Origin: Pseudonocardia oroxyli
GTDB taxonomy: Bacteria; Actinomycetota; Actinomycetes; Mycobacteriales; Pseudonocardiaceae
Reading direction: 5' to 3'
Length of the DNA stretch: 64,000 bases
Assembly (NCBI RefSeq): GCF_900102195.1
Contig: NZ_FNBE01000003.1
Location: forward strand, 186,001 to 250,000
Below the pieces are notes generated by a model. It saw only the letters and a list, made by a program, of their open reading frames with translations. It did not search any database and was not told the origin of the DNA. The position numbers and the translations under genes are program-made. Position 1 is the first letter of the stretch; each line of letters opens with the position of its first letter. Shown here piece after piece: positions 38,831-47,233 of this stretch.

Positions 38831-40515
38831 GCGCCCCGGAGGAGCGAACGGCGCAGCCGCTCACCGGCGGGCGCGGCGGGCTGGTGCGGATGCTCGCGTT
38901 GGCGCGGCCCCGGGGCGCGCGGTTCCTGCTGGGGGTGTTGCTGGGGGCGGTCGCCACCGCGGCCGGGGTCGGGTTGCTGAGCCTGGCGGCCTGGCTCATC
39001 GCCACCGCCGCGACACACCCGCCGGTCACCGCGCTCAGCGTCGCCGTGGTGCTGACGCGGGCGCTGGGCGTCACCCGCGGGGTGGCCCGCTACCTCGAGC
39101 GGCTGGTCACCCACGACGCCGCGTTGCGCACCCTCGCCGAGGCCCGCGACCGCGTCTACGCCCGGCTCGCGGCGACCGAACCGGTGCGCCGGTTCCGCAG
39201 CGGCGACCTGGTGAGCAGGCTGGTCAGCGACACCGACGCCACCCAGGACCTGCTGGTCCGCGGGCTCACACCCCCGCTGAGCGCGCTGCTGGTCGGCGGC
39301 GGCGTGGTCGCCCTGTCGACGGCCCTGCTCACCGAGGGCGGGCTGCTCCTGCTGGGCGGGCTGCTGCTGGCCGGGCTCGGGGTCCCGCTGCTCGCGGCGC
39401 GGCTGGGCCGGGGCCCGGCCCGCCGGGCCGCGGCGGCGCGCGCCGAGCTCGCCACCCGGCTCGTCGACACCCTGCACGGCGCCCCCGACCTGCTCGCCTA
39501 CGGCGCGATGGACCGCGCGCGGGCGCAGGTCGGCGCGGCCGACGCCGCCCTGACCCGGGCCGCGCGCCGGGACGCGGCCGTCCTCGGTTTCGGGGCGGGC
39601 GCCACCGCCCTGATCGCCGGGCTGACGCTGTGGGGCTCGCTGCTGCTCGGCGTCGCGGCGGTGACCAGGGGCGATCTCGCGCCGATCCCACTGGCGGTCC
39701 TGGTGCTGACCGCGCTGGCCGCGTTCGAGATCGTGGCGCCGCTGCCCGCGGCGGCGGCCCGGCTCGGGGCCGTCCGGGAGAGCGGCGACCGGCTGTTCGC
39801 GGTGCTCGACACCCCACCGGCCACCGCACCCGCGGACCCGACCCCGGTCCCGTCGCACTCCGCCGACCTGCGGATCCGCGGGCTGCGGGCGGGCTACGGC
39901 GACACCGAGGTCCTGCACGGGGTCGACCTGGACGTGCCCGCGGGGACGCACGTCGCCGTCGTCGGGCCGAGTGGGGCGGGCAAGAGCACGCTCGCCGCGG
40001 TGCTGTTCCGGTTCATGGACGCCACCGGCGAGGTCCGGCTCGGCGAGGCCGACCTCCTGCGCCGCAGCCCCGACGCGGTGCGTGCCGCGGTGAGCGGCGT
40101 CCCGCAGGACCCGCACGTCTTCGACAGCACCGTCCGGGAGAACCTGCGCCTGGCCAGGCCGGACGCGACCGATCCCGAGCTGCGGGACGTGCTGGACCGG
40201 GTCCGGCTCGACCTGGGGCTCGACGAGCGGGTCGGCACCCACGGGCACCGCCTCAGCGGCGGCATGCGCAGGCGGCTCGCGCTCGCCAGGGCGCTGCTGA
40301 CCGATCCCGCCCTGCTCGTCCTCGACGAGCCGACGGCCCATCTCGACCCGGCCACCCGGGACGTCGTGCTCGACGACCTGCTCACCGCCGCGGCCGGCCG
40401 CACCACCCTGCTGATCACCCACGACCCCGCCCTGCTCGACCGCATGGACCACGTTCTGCGCATATCGGACGGACGGCTACAGACCCCTCTCAGCATGACC
40501 ACAGCCCGGCACTGA
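38827..40515 (+). CDS. cydC: ABC exporter subunit CydC
   Basis: Partner of CydD, 562 aa. Membrane domain up to ~335, with TRALGVTRGVARYLERLVTHD (key residues GVARYLERL, ~88). ATPase: Walker A GPSGAGKST (~383), signature LSGGMRRRLALARA with Met in place of the usual Gln (~478), Walker B LLVLDEPTAHLD, switch His THDP. The ATG lies in ATGA with the cydD stop. The following lipoprotein gene starts only 12 bases later. Confidence 0.93.
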   Translation: MSAPEERTAQPLTGGRGGLVRMLALARPRGARFLLGVLLGAVATAAGVGLLSLAAWLIATAATHPPVTALSVAVVLTRALGVTRGVARYLERLVTHDAALRTLAEARDRVYARLAATEPVRRFRSGDLVSRLVSDTDATQDLLVRGLTPPLSALLVGGGVVALSTALLTEGGLLLLGGLLLAGLGVPLLAARLGRGPARRAAAARAELATRLVDTLHGAPDLLAYGAMDRARAQVGAADAALTRAARRDAAVLGFGAGATALIAGLTLWGSLLLGVAAVTRGDLAPIPLAVLVLTALAAFEIVAPLPAAAARLGAVRESGDRLFAVLDTPPATAPADPTPVPSHSADLRIRGLRAGYGDTEVLHGVDLDVPAGTHVAVVGPSGAGKSTLAAVLFRFMDATGEVRLGEADLLRRSPDAVRAAVSGVPQDPHVFDSTVRENLRLARPDATDPELRDVLDRVRLDLGLDERVGTHGHRLSGGMRRRLALARALLTDPALLVLDEPTAHLDPATRDVVLDDLLTAAAGRTTLLITHDPALLDRMDHVLRISDGRLQTPLSMTTARH

Positions 40516-40527
40516 GACGCTTCCCCC

Positions 40528-41871
40528 GTGCGTACGAGACTCGCTCCTCTGGTCGCCGCGGTCGCGGCGGGCCTCGTCCTGCTCGCCGGGTGCTCCGGCG
40601 GCCCCACGCCGAGCGGGGAGGGGACCGACCGCACGGTGTCCGGCCTCGACCTGTCCGAGGGGTGGGACTGGCAGCCGCAGGCGACGCCGCTGGAGCTCGG
40701 CGTCACCCACACCCAGAACACGCTCGACGCCGCCGACGTGCCCGAGGCGGACGCGCGCGGCGCAGCGATCCTCGCCAAGAGCGGCGACTGGCAGAACGTG
40801 CACCTGATGGGCTTCGGCACGCTCAACCCCGAGCCCTCCCCCGGCGACTACGACTGGTCCACGCTCGACCGGCGGATGAAGCTCGTCCAGGACGCGGGCG
40901 CCAAGACCATCCTCACCGCCTGCTGTGCGCCGGACTGGATGAAGGGCGGCCAGGCCGGGCAGACCGACTGGGACCAGCTGGAGAAGGCGCCGGACCCGGA
41001 CCAGTTCCAGGCCTACGCCGACCTCGTCGCGCAGACCGTGCAGCGCTACCCGCAGATCGAGAAGGTGCAGGTCTGGAACGAGCTCAAGGGCTTCTTCCAC
41101 CCGGAGTGGAACCGCTGGGACTACGAGGGCTACACGGACCTCTACAACCGCGTCTACACCGCGGTGAAGGCCGTCCGGCCGGACGTGCAGGTCGGCGGCC
41201 CGTACCCGGTCATGATCAGCCTGACCCGGGACGACACCAACGCCTCCGACGAGCTGACCGGCCCGTGGGGCGCGCTCGACCAGCGGGTGATCGACGCGCT
41301 GGACTACTGGTTCGCGAACAAGGTCGGCGCGGACTTCCTCGTCGTCGACGGCGGCACCGCGGTCCGGGAGGGCACGATCAGCGGCAGGCTGGACGACGCG
41401 GCGCGCAAGTTCGTCGACGTCGACCGGTGGCTGCAGAGCAAGTCGAACCTGCCGATCTGGTGGGCCGAGTTCTACCCGGACGTCCCGCCCGGCCAGGACG
41501 CCTCGGCGACCAGCCAGGCCAGCGCCGCCGCCACGATCTCGGCGGTCGACGCGTTCGCCCGCTCCGGCGCCGCGGGCGCCCTGCTCTGGGGCCCGCAGGA
41601 GTACGACCTGCAGTACGCGGCCCTGTGGACCGACGCGACCGAGGCGGACGGCGGGCAGCCCACCCCGCTGACCCCCGCCTGGGAGTGGCTCGTCCCCCGA
41701 CTCGCCGCGGGCGGGATGGAGCTGGGCACGAGCCAGACCCAGCCGCTGATCGCCTTCCGCGCCCCGGACGGCTCGGTGCTCGTGGCGAACATGAGCGACC
41801 AGTCCGTCCCCGTGCAGGGCCAGGACCCGATCCCGCCCTACGGCATCGGCACCGCCCCGGCCCGCTCCTGA
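40528..41871 (+). CDS. Secreted lipoprotein with GH-A glycosidase-like barrel
   Basis: A 447-aa protein. A lipoprotein signal LVLLAGC ends at Cys 22, so it should be anchored outside the membrane. The rest resembles a clan GH-A TIM barrel (GH39-type): HLMGFGTLNPEPSPGDYDW (key residues PGDYDWS), the acid/base strand KVQVWNELKGFFHPEW (NE near 184), and the nucleophile-like LPIWWAEFYPD (E near 314). Substrate unknown; a plant or cell-wall glycan is possible. The GTG start lacks a strong ribosome site and lies 12 bases after cydC, so it may be read from the cyd transcript. Confidence 0.75.
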   Translation: MRTRLAPLVAAVAAGLVLLAGCSGGPTPSGEGTDRTVSGLDLSEGWDWQPQATPLELGVTHTQNTLDAADVPEADARGAAILAKSGDWQNVHLMGFGTLNPEPSPGDYDWSTLDRRMKLVQDAGAKTILTACCAPDWMKGGQAGQTDWDQLEKAPDPDQFQAYADLVAQTVQRYPQIEKVQVWNELKGFFHPEWNRWDYEGYTDLYNRVYTAVKAVRPDVQVGGPYPVMISLTRDDTNASDELTGPWGALDQRVIDALDYWFANKVGADFLVVDGGTAVREGTISGRLDDAARKFVDVDRWLQSKSNLPIWWAEFYPDVPPGQDASATSQASAAATISAVDAFARSGAAGALLWGPQEYDLQYAALWTDATEADGGQPTPLTPAWEWLVPRLAAGGMELGTSQTQPLIAFRAPDGSVLVANMSDQSVPVQGQDPIPPYGIGTAPARS

Positions 41872-41894
41872 CCACCCGCCCCTCGACGGCGAAC

Positions 41895-41929
41895 GGCGCG
41901 TCCGCTCACACCGAGTGAGCGAACGCGCC
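41895..41929. terminator. Convergent terminator between the lipoprotein gene and fabG
   Basis: 15-base arms GGCGCGTCCGCTCAC and GTGAGCGAACGCGCC (one mismatch) with a 5-base loop, lying 24 bases past one stop and 9 past the other. Confidence 0.7.
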
Positions 41930-41937
41930 GATCGTCG

Positions 41938-42699
41938 TCAGGCCTTGGGGCCGCCTGCGACGTAGATGACCTGGCCGTTGACGAAGCCGGAGCGCTCGTC
42001 GACGAAGAACGACACCGTCTGGGCGATGTCCTCGACCTCGCCGGCACGCTGCACCGGGATCTCCTCGGCCCGCGCGGTGCGGTACTCGTCCCAGTCCAGG
42101 CCCAGCCGCTCGGCGGTCGCCTTGGTCATCTCGCTGGCGATGAAGCCGGGCGCGATGCAGTTCGCGGTGACTCCGAACTTGCCCAGCTCGATCGCGAGGG
42201 TCTTGGTGAAGCCCTGCAGACCCGCCTTCGCCGTGGAGTAGTTGGCCTGCCCGCGGTTGCCCAGCGCCGAGGTCGACGACAGGTTCACGATCCGGCCGAA
42301 CTTCGCGTCCACCATGTGCTTCTGGACGGCCTTGGTCATCAGGAACGAGCCCTTGAGGTGCACGTTCATCACGGCGTCCCAGTCCGACTCGGCCATCTTG
42401 AAGATCAGGTTGTCCCGGGTGATGCCCGCGTTGTTGACCAGCACGGTCGGCGCGCCGAGCTCCTCGGCGACCCGCGCGACCGCCGCCTCGACGGCCGCCG
42501 CGTCCGCCACGTCCGCACCGATGGCGAGAGCGGTGCCCCCGGCGGCGGCGATCGCCTCCACGGTGCCCTTGGCCGCGGACTCCTCGAGGTCGATCACCGC
42601 GACCTTGAAGCCGTCCTGCGCCAGCCGCAGCGCCGTCGCCGCGCCGATCCCGCGCGCCGCACCCGTCACGATCGCGACCCGCCCCTGGGTCTCCGCCAT
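41938..42699 (-). CDS. fabG: 3-oxoacyl-ACP reductase-like SDR
   Basis: NAD(P)-dependent short-chain dehydrogenase of 253 aa: GAARGIGAA (~13-21), NNAG (~90), Ser in NLSSTSALGN, YSTAK with the catalytic Tyr-Lys (~157-161) and IAPGFIASEM. FabG-type proteins reduce beta-ketoacyl carriers, but many paralogs act on other ketones, so the symbol is tentative. ATG 42699 follows GGAGACGGGAC. Divergent from the next SDR gene. Confidence 0.85.
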   Translation of the reverse strand: MAETQGRVAIVTGAARGIGAATALRLAQDGFKVAVIDLEESAAKGTVEAIAAAGGTALAIGADVADAAAVEAAVARVAEELGAPTVLVNNAGITRDNLIFKMAESDWDAVMNVHLKGSFLMTKAVQKHMVDAKFGRIVNLSSTSALGNRGQANYSTAKAGLQGFTKTLAIELGKFGVTANCIAPGFIASEMTKATAERLGLDWDEYRTARAEEIPVQRAGEVEDIAQTVSFFVDERSGFVNGQVIYVAGGPKA

Positions 42700-42765
42700 G
42701 TCCCGTCTCCTTCGACTTCGCCGACACTGCGCTGCTGCCACCACGCCGCTCGACACCGCGCTCCC

Positions 42766-42781
42766 GATCGAACGATCGGAT
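42766..42781. promoter_or_regulatory. Palindrome CCGATCG-AA-CGATCGG
   Basis: Perfect 16-base dyad between the two divergent SDR genes, 67 bases before fabG. It looks like a TetR-type operator, but no regulator gene is adjacent. Confidence 0.4.
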
Positions 42782-42823
42782 CGCCCCGATCCTCGCATCG
42801 CCTCGCCGTCCGTGGGCAAGCCG

Positions 42824-42841
42824 TGTCACACGAGACACGTC
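42824..42841. promoter_or_regulatory. Palindrome CGTGTC-N6-GACACG
   Basis: Perfect dyad that would overlap the -35 region of the plus-strand SDR promoter (its -10 is at 42863). Possible operator. Confidence 0.4.
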
Positions 42842-42862
42842 GGCGGCGTGGTGCGACTGCAT

Positions 42863-42868
42863 TAGGGT
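42863..42868 (+). promoter_or_regulatory. -10 element of the plus-strand SDR gene
   Basis: TAGGGT ends eight bases before ATG 42877 with no ribosome site between, so the mRNA is probably leaderless. Confidence 0.5.
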
Positions 42869-42876
42869 CGTCCCCC

Positions 42877-43641
42877 ATGACGGTTCTGGAGCGGTTCTCG
42901 TTGAGTGGCAGGGTGGCCATCGTGACGGGCGCGTCGTCGGGGCTCGGAGTGGCCTTCGCGAAGGCGCTCGCGGAGGCCGGAGCGGACGTCGTACTCGGGG
43001 CGCGGCGCGCCGACCGGCTGGCCGACACCCAGAAGCTGGTCGAGGGGCTGGACCGGCGCGCGCTGTCGGTGGCCACCGACGTGGCGAGCCAGCCCGCGTG
43101 CCAGAACCTCGTCGACACCGCGATGGCCGAGTTCGGCCAGGTGGATGTCCTGGTGAACAACGCGGGCATCGGCACCGCCCACCCGGCGACCCGGGAGACC
43201 GTCGAGCAGTTCACGCAGGTCATCGACGTCAACCTGAACGGCTGCTACTGGATGGCGCAGGCCTGCGGGCGGGTCATGGAGCCCGGCAGCAGCATCGTCA
43301 ACATCTCCAGCATCCTCGGCCTCACCACCGCGGGCCTCCCCCAGGCCGCCTACTCCGCGAGCAAGGCGGGCCTCATCGGCCTGACCCGCGACCTGGCCCA
43401 GCAGTGGGGCGGCCGCAAGGGCATCCGGGTCAACGCGCTGGCCCCGGGCTTCGTCGAGTCCGAGATGACCGACACCTACCAGCCCGGCTACCTGGACACG
43501 ATGCTCGAGCAGCGGGTCCCGTTGGGACGCAAGGGCGATCCGGAGGAGCTCGCCGCCGCGCTCGTCTTCCTGGCCAGCTCCGCGGGCGGCTACGTGACCG
43601 GCCAGACGTTCGCCGTCGACGGCGGGATCACGATCACCTGA
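42877..43641 (+). CDS. SDR-family oxidoreductase
   Basis: A 254-aa short-chain dehydrogenase with TGASSGLG (~18-25), NNAG (~92), Ser in IVNISSILG, catalytic YSASK (~158-162), VNALAPGFVESEM, and the common C-terminal YVTGQTFAVDGG. Probably a glucose/ribitol or ketoreductase type; substrate not readable. It lies in tandem with the PEBP gene 51 bases downstream. Confidence 0.85.
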   Translation: MTVLERFSLSGRVAIVTGASSGLGVAFAKALAEAGADVVLGARRADRLADTQKLVEGLDRRALSVATDVASQPACQNLVDTAMAEFGQVDVLVNNAGIGTAHPATRETVEQFTQVIDVNLNGCYWMAQACGRVMEPGSSIVNISSILGLTTAGLPQAAYSASKAGLIGLTRDLAQQWGGRKGIRVNALAPGFVESEMTDTYQPGYLDTMLEQRVPLGRKGDPEELAAALVFLASSAGGYVTGQTFAVDGGITIT

Positions 43642-43692
43642 TCTCCGCGTTCGACACGGCGGGCAGGGGCCGAGGTCTGCCATCATCCGGGC

Positions 43693-44226
43693 ATGAGCCA
43701 CGATCCCTACAGCGACCTGCCCCAGGTCCCGTCGTTCGACGTGACGAGCACCGACGTCAAGGACGGCGGCACCCTCGCCACTGCTCAGCTCTCCGGCATC
43801 TTCGGCGTCCCCGGCGGCGAGGACGTCTCGCCCTCCCTGACCTGGAGCGGGTTCCCCGCCGAGACCAAGTCCTTCGTCGTGACCTGCTACGACCCGGACG
43901 CGCCCACGGCGTCGGGCTTCTGGCACTGGGCGGTCGTCGACCTGCCCGCCTCGACCACCTCGCTGCCGACGAACGCGGGCGACGAGGGCGCGGACCTGCC
44001 CGGGGGCGCGTTCACCCTGGCCAACGACGGCGGGCTCAAGCGCTTCCTGGGTGCCGCCCCGCCGCCCGGACACGGCCCGCACCGGTACTTCTTCGTGGTG
44101 CACGCGGTGGACGTGGAGAGCCTGGGCATCCCGGAGGAGGCGTCCAACGCCTTCCTCGGGTTCAACCTGTTCAGCCACACCCTCGCGCGCGCCACGCTCG
44201 TCGCCACGCACGAGAACACGGGCTGA
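43693..44226 (+). CDS. YbhB/YbcL-family PEBP-like protein
   Basis: A 177-aa phosphatidylethanolamine-binding-protein fold. Characteristic stretches are [15 protein letters not shown] (key residues DPDAP, ~63-67), the [12 protein letters not shown] strand (~133-144) and a C-terminal [14 protein letters not shown]. No signal peptide is visible. Bacterial members are of uncertain function (kinase-inhibitor-like by homology only). Confidence 0.88.
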   Translation: MSHDPYSDLPQVPSFDVTSTDVKDGGTLATAQLSGIFGVPGGEDVSPSLTWSGFPAETKSFVVTCYDPDAPTASGFWHWAVVDLPASTTSLPTNAGDEGADLPGGAFTLANDGGLKRFLGAAPPPGHGPHRYFFVVHAVDVESLGIPEEASNAFLGFNLFSHTLARATLVATHENTG

Positions 44227-44250
44227 CCTGCGGGCACGGCCGGGGAGCGC

Positions 44251-44256
44251 TAGCGT
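44251..44256 (+). promoter_or_regulatory. -10 element of the hemerythrin-encapsulin operon
   Basis: TAGCGT, then exactly seven bases, then GTG 44264: a textbook leaderless arrangement. Confidence 0.55.
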
Positions 44257-44263
44257 CCCCGCC

Positions 44264-44848
44264 GTGCCCGACATCACCGACCTGATCCTCGACGATCACG
44301 AGTGGTTCCGGCGCCGCTTCGCGGAGCTGGACCACCAACGTGTCGCCGAGGCCGATCCCACCACCCTGCGCGAGATCTGGCGTCCGCTCGCCGACCTGCT
44401 GGACGTCCACGCCGAGGCGGAGGAGCGCATCTTCTATCCCGCGCTGCTCCGCTCCGGGGAGAACGACCCCCAGGAGGAGACGCTCGACGCCATCGGCGAC
44501 CACAACGACATCCGGGACGGCGTGCGGCAGGCCGACCGGTACCCCGTCGGGAGCGCCGGGTGGTGGGAGGGCGTCGACGCGGCCCGGGCCGCGAACGACG
44601 AACACATGGGCGAGGAGGAGAACGAGGGCCTCCCCGACTTCCGGCTCCACGCCCCGAGCGGGCTCCGCGACGCGCTCGGGGCCCGGTTCACCGAGTTCAC
44701 CCAGCGGCACGCGGGCACCCGCGGGCTCGACGTCGTGGACAAGGACCCGCACCAGTACGTCGACGACATCGAGCGGGAGATCGCTCCGCCGTCGGACTCG
44801 TCCGGCGACGTCTCGCTCGGCATCGGCAGCTTGAAAGGACGACCGTGA
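44264..44848 (+). CDS. Hemerythrin-like encapsulin cargo protein
   Basis: A 194-aa protein with a four-helix hemerythrin domain (1-~150). Likely di-iron ligands are H12 in LDDHEWF, HAEAEERIFYP (HxxxE, ~49-59), GDHNDIRDG (~79) and NDEHMGEEENE (HxxxE-type, ~109). The last residues, DVSLGIGSLKGRP, match the encapsulin cargo-loading peptide (consensus like SLxIGSLKG) attached by a flexible DSSGD linker. It should be packed inside the shell encoded by the next gene, probably binding O2, NO or iron. Its stop overlaps the shell gene start by four bases. Confidence 0.9.
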   Translation: MPDITDLILDDHEWFRRRFAELDHQRVAEADPTTLREIWRPLADLLDVHAEAEERIFYPALLRSGENDPQEETLDAIGDHNDIRDGVRQADRYPVGSAGWWEGVDAARAANDEHMGEEENEGLPDFRLHAPSGLRDALGARFTEFTQRHAGTRGLDVVDKDPHQYVDDIEREIAPPSDSSGDVSLGIGSLKGRP

Positions 44849-45675
44849 CCGCATCCTCCGACCATCTCCTCCGGGCGCACGCGCCCATCCCGACCGAGTC
44901 ATGGAAGGCCATCGACGACGAGGCCCGTGAGCGCCTCACCCCGCTCCTGTCGGCCCGCAAGGTCGTCGACTTCGTCGGCGCGGGCGGCTGGCGCCGCTCC
45001 GCGTACTCGCTCGGTCGCAGCACCGCCCTGGCCGGCCCGCCGCCGGGCGTCGACGGCGCGGACGGGGTCCGCACGTCCGTGCGGCGCGTCCAACCCCTCG
45101 CCGAGGTGCGGGTGCCGTTCACGGTGAGCCGCGCGGAGATCGACGACATCCAGCGCGGCGCCCCCGACCCTGATCTCGACGACCTCGCGCGGGCCGCCCG
45201 GGTCGCGGCGGAGGTGGAGAACCGGGCGATCTTCCACGGCTGGCCGGCCGCCCAGGTGGAGGGGATCGCGCAGGTCTCGCCGTACCCGTCGCCCGCCTTG
45301 GGCGCGGACTGCCTGACCTGGCCCGGCGCCGTGGCCCGCGGTGTGGACGCCCTGCGCCGCAACGGGATCGGCGGCCCGTACTCGCTGCTGGTCTCCCCCG
45401 ATCTCTACACCAGGATCGTCGAGACCACCGAGCACGGCGGCTACCTGCTGTTCGACCACCTCAAGAACATCCTGCGCGGCCACGTCATCTGGACGGCGGG
45501 GGTGGACGGCGCCGTCCTGGTCAGCGAGCGCGGCGGAGACTTCGTGCTGGACGTGGGGCAGGACCTCTCCGTCGGCTATCTCAGCCACGACGCCGACACG
45601 GTCTCCCTCTACCTCGAGGAGTCCTTCACCTTCCGCGTCCTCGAGCCGGACGCCGGCATCGTCTTCAGCACCTGA
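44845..45675 (+). CDS. Encapsulin shell protein (family 1)
   Basis: HK97-fold nanocompartment shell protein of 276 aa. Typical features are the N-terminal helix region LRAHAPIPTESWKAIDDEA (key residues APIPTESW), RKVVDFVGAGGW (~40-51), EVENRAIFHGW (~130-140) and the C-terminal YLSHDADTVSLYLEESFTFRV (key residues LYLEESFTFRV). Shells of this family are 24-32 nm cages. The GTG at 44845 uses AAAGGAC, which lies inside the codons of the cargo peptide, so cargo and shell are translationally coupled. Followed by palindrome copy B. Confidence 0.92.
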   Translation: MTASSDHLLRAHAPIPTESWKAIDDEARERLTPLLSARKVVDFVGAGGWRRSAYSLGRSTALAGPPPGVDGADGVRTSVRRVQPLAEVRVPFTVSRAEIDDIQRGAPDPDLDDLARAARVAAEVENRAIFHGWPAAQVEGIAQVSPYPSPALGADCLTWPGAVARGVDALRRNGIGGPYSLLVSPDLYTRIVETTEHGGYLLFDHLKNILRGHVIWTAGVDGAVLVSERGGDFVLDVGQDLSVGYLSHDADTVSLYLEESFTFRVLEPDAGIVFST

Positions 45676-45676
45676 T

Positions 45677-45720
45677 CCGTGAGTGGCGATGGTCGCTCTG
45701 GCGACCATCGCCACTCACGG
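45677..45720. repeat. 40-bp dispersed palindrome, copy B
   Basis: Core 45679-45718, perfect 18-base arms beginning GTGAGTGGCGATGG, loop TCTG; two extra pairs extend the stem to 45677-45720. It sits between the convergent stops of the encapsulin gene and the next minus-strand gene. Confidence 0.85.
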
Positions 45721-45724
45721 GTGG

Positions 45725-46558
45725 TCAGAGGGTGAGCAGGCGGTCGAAGAAGGCGCGGTAGCGGTTGAGGGCCTGGCGGAGCTGCTCGGTGTCCGCCTCC
45801 TCGTTGCGCAGGTCCCGCTCCAGGTCGGCGCGCTGCGTGGCGAACAGCTCCGCGACGTCGTCGAGGACGTGCCCGACCAGCTCGTTCGCGACCCGGACCG
45901 CGCCGCGCGGCTCGTCGACGAAGGAGGCCTTGAGTCCCTCCCACCGGTGCCGGTAGTCCTCGGCCCGGTCGGTGGGGACGAGCGCGACGGCCTGCTCCCC
46001 CGTCTGCGCCTGCGGGTCCCGGGCGCCGAGGCGGTCGGAGTAGGACCCGCCGTCGTGCTGGTCGCGGCGCGCCGAGTCGGGCTGTGCGTCGGGGTGCGGG
46101 TCGGTGCGTCCCGGCGCACTGTCGGTGTCCGAGGTGGGTCCGGCGTCGGTGTCCGGCGTGGGTTCGCGCCAGGTGTCGTCCGCGGGCGCGGGGTCGCGGA
46201 CGGCGTCGTGGGCGTGGGTGCCGTGCGGGTCGGTGCGGTGCGAGTCCGTGCGGTGCGAGTCGGTGGGGCGCGGATCGGTGCGGTCTGGGTCGGTGGGGTG
46301 CGGGTCGGTGCCTCGGTCCGCGTCGTGCGGCGCGTCGCCGCGGGGGACGTCGACGACGCGCATGTCGTCCCTGCGCGTGTGGTCGCCGGTCGGCCCCGTG
46401 GGGTGCTCGGTGTGGTGCCCGGTGGTGTGCTCGCCGTGGTCGCGCGGGGCGGGGAACTCGTCGGCGGGCCGGTCGCGGGTGTCGGTGGCGGACGTCGTGG
46501 CGCGCGGCTCGTCCCGGCCGAGGACCTTGTCCATGAAGGTGCGGTCGTCGTCGCTCAT
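45725..46558 (-). CDS. Low-complexity protein with C-terminal helical domain, function unknown
   Basis: A 277-aa cytosolic protein. Residues 1-15 (MSDDDRTFMDKVLGR) may form a helix; residues ~16-190 are disordered and rich in His, Asp, Thr and Pro with repeated TD(S/P)HRTD-like units. The C-terminal ~85 residues (YRHRWEGLKASFVDEPRGAV...) are helical and clearly related to the end of the next gene's product: W-x5-FVD(E/D)P-xxAV-xx-A. ATG 46558 follows AGGAGAGACGAC. It lies 11 bases after that gene, so the pair is probably an operon. No function is known. Confidence 0.75.
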   Translation of the reverse strand: MSDDDRTFMDKVLGRDEPRATTSATDTRDRPADEFPAPRDHGEHTTGHHTEHPTGPTGDHTRRDDMRVVDVPRGDAPHDADRGTDPHPTDPDRTDPRPTDSHRTDSHRTDPHGTHAHDAVRDPAPADDTWREPTPDTDAGPTSDTDSAPGRTDPHPDAQPDSARRDQHDGGSYSDRLGARDPQAQTGEQAVALVPTDRAEDYRHRWEGLKASFVDEPRGAVRVANELVGHVLDDVAELFATQRADLERDLRNEEADTEQLRQALNRYRAFFDRLLTL

Positions 46559-46569
46559 GTCGTCTCTCC

Positions 46570-47136
46570 TCAGGCGTGGGTGTTGGTGCGGCCGGTGTCG
46601 CGGCCCAGCAGGGCCTCGACGAGCTCGCGGTAGGCCGTGACGGCACCGCGCAGGTCCTCGGTGTCCGCGCGGTGGTCGCGGTTGGCGGCGGCGATGCGCC
46701 GCGCCTCGCGGTAGCGCTGGACGACCACGGGATGCTCGACGGCGACGTCCTTGGCGCGCTCGTCGGCGTCGTCGACGGGGTAGCCGCGGGCGGACATCAG
46801 CTCGTCGACCAGCGCGTCGGCGTGTTCGACGGCCCGGTCCGGGTCGTCGACGAACTCCGCCTGCACGCTCGTCCAGCGCTGCTCGAAGGTGGCCCGCTCG
46901 CGCTCGTCGAGCTCGCGCAGCGGCAACGCGCGATGCCGCTTCTCGCGCTCGGCGAGCACCCGGTCGGTCTCGGCGGGGTCCCCGGTCTCGGCGAGCTGAC
47001 GGTCGTACTCGGGACCGAAGCGTTCTCTCAGCCGCGCGCTGCGGCGCTTCCCGGCACGCGACCACGCGAAGGCCACCACGGCCAGGAGCGCGATCACCAC
47101 GACGACGATCACTACGATGACTGCGGTGCTGCTCAT
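46570..47136 (-). CDS. Membrane-anchored helical protein, paralogous to the downstream product
   Basis: A 188-aa protein starting MSSTAVIVVIVVVVIALLAV, one N-terminal transmembrane helix (5-27), then a basic stretch (RAGKRRSARLRERFG) and a long charged helical domain. The segment FEQRWTSVQAEFVDDPDRAVEHAD (key residues W, FVDDP, AV) matches the C-terminal domain of the downstream gene. Start ATG 47136 has CGGAGGGC before it. Probably a membrane partner of that protein; role unknown. Confidence 0.8.
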   Translation of the reverse strand: MSSTAVIVVIVVVVIALLAVVAFAWSRAGKRRSARLRERFGPEYDRQLAETGDPAETDRVLAEREKRHRALPLRELDERERATFEQRWTSVQAEFVDDPDRAVEHADALVDELMSARGYPVDDADERAKDVAVEHPVVVQRYREARRIAAANRDHRADTEDLRGAVTAYRELVEALLGRDTGRTNTHA

Positions 47137-47190
47137 GCCCTCCGGGTGCCCCACCGCGCGCCGTCACAATCCGGTGGTTCACTCTCGATC

Positions 47191-47215
47191 TGTGACCGCC
47201 ATCACACTGATGTGA
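47191..47215. promoter_or_regulatory. CRP/GlxR-type site between divergent genes
   Basis: TGTGACCGCCATCACA (47191-47206) is a perfect TGTGA-N6-TCACA CRP-family site, and its right half forms a second dyad TCACA-CTGA-TGTGA ending at 47215. It lies 55 bases before the minus-strand gene and 28 before the plus-strand gene, so it could control both. Confidence 0.6.
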
Positions 47216-47233
47216 GGGAGGAGGAATCACTCC

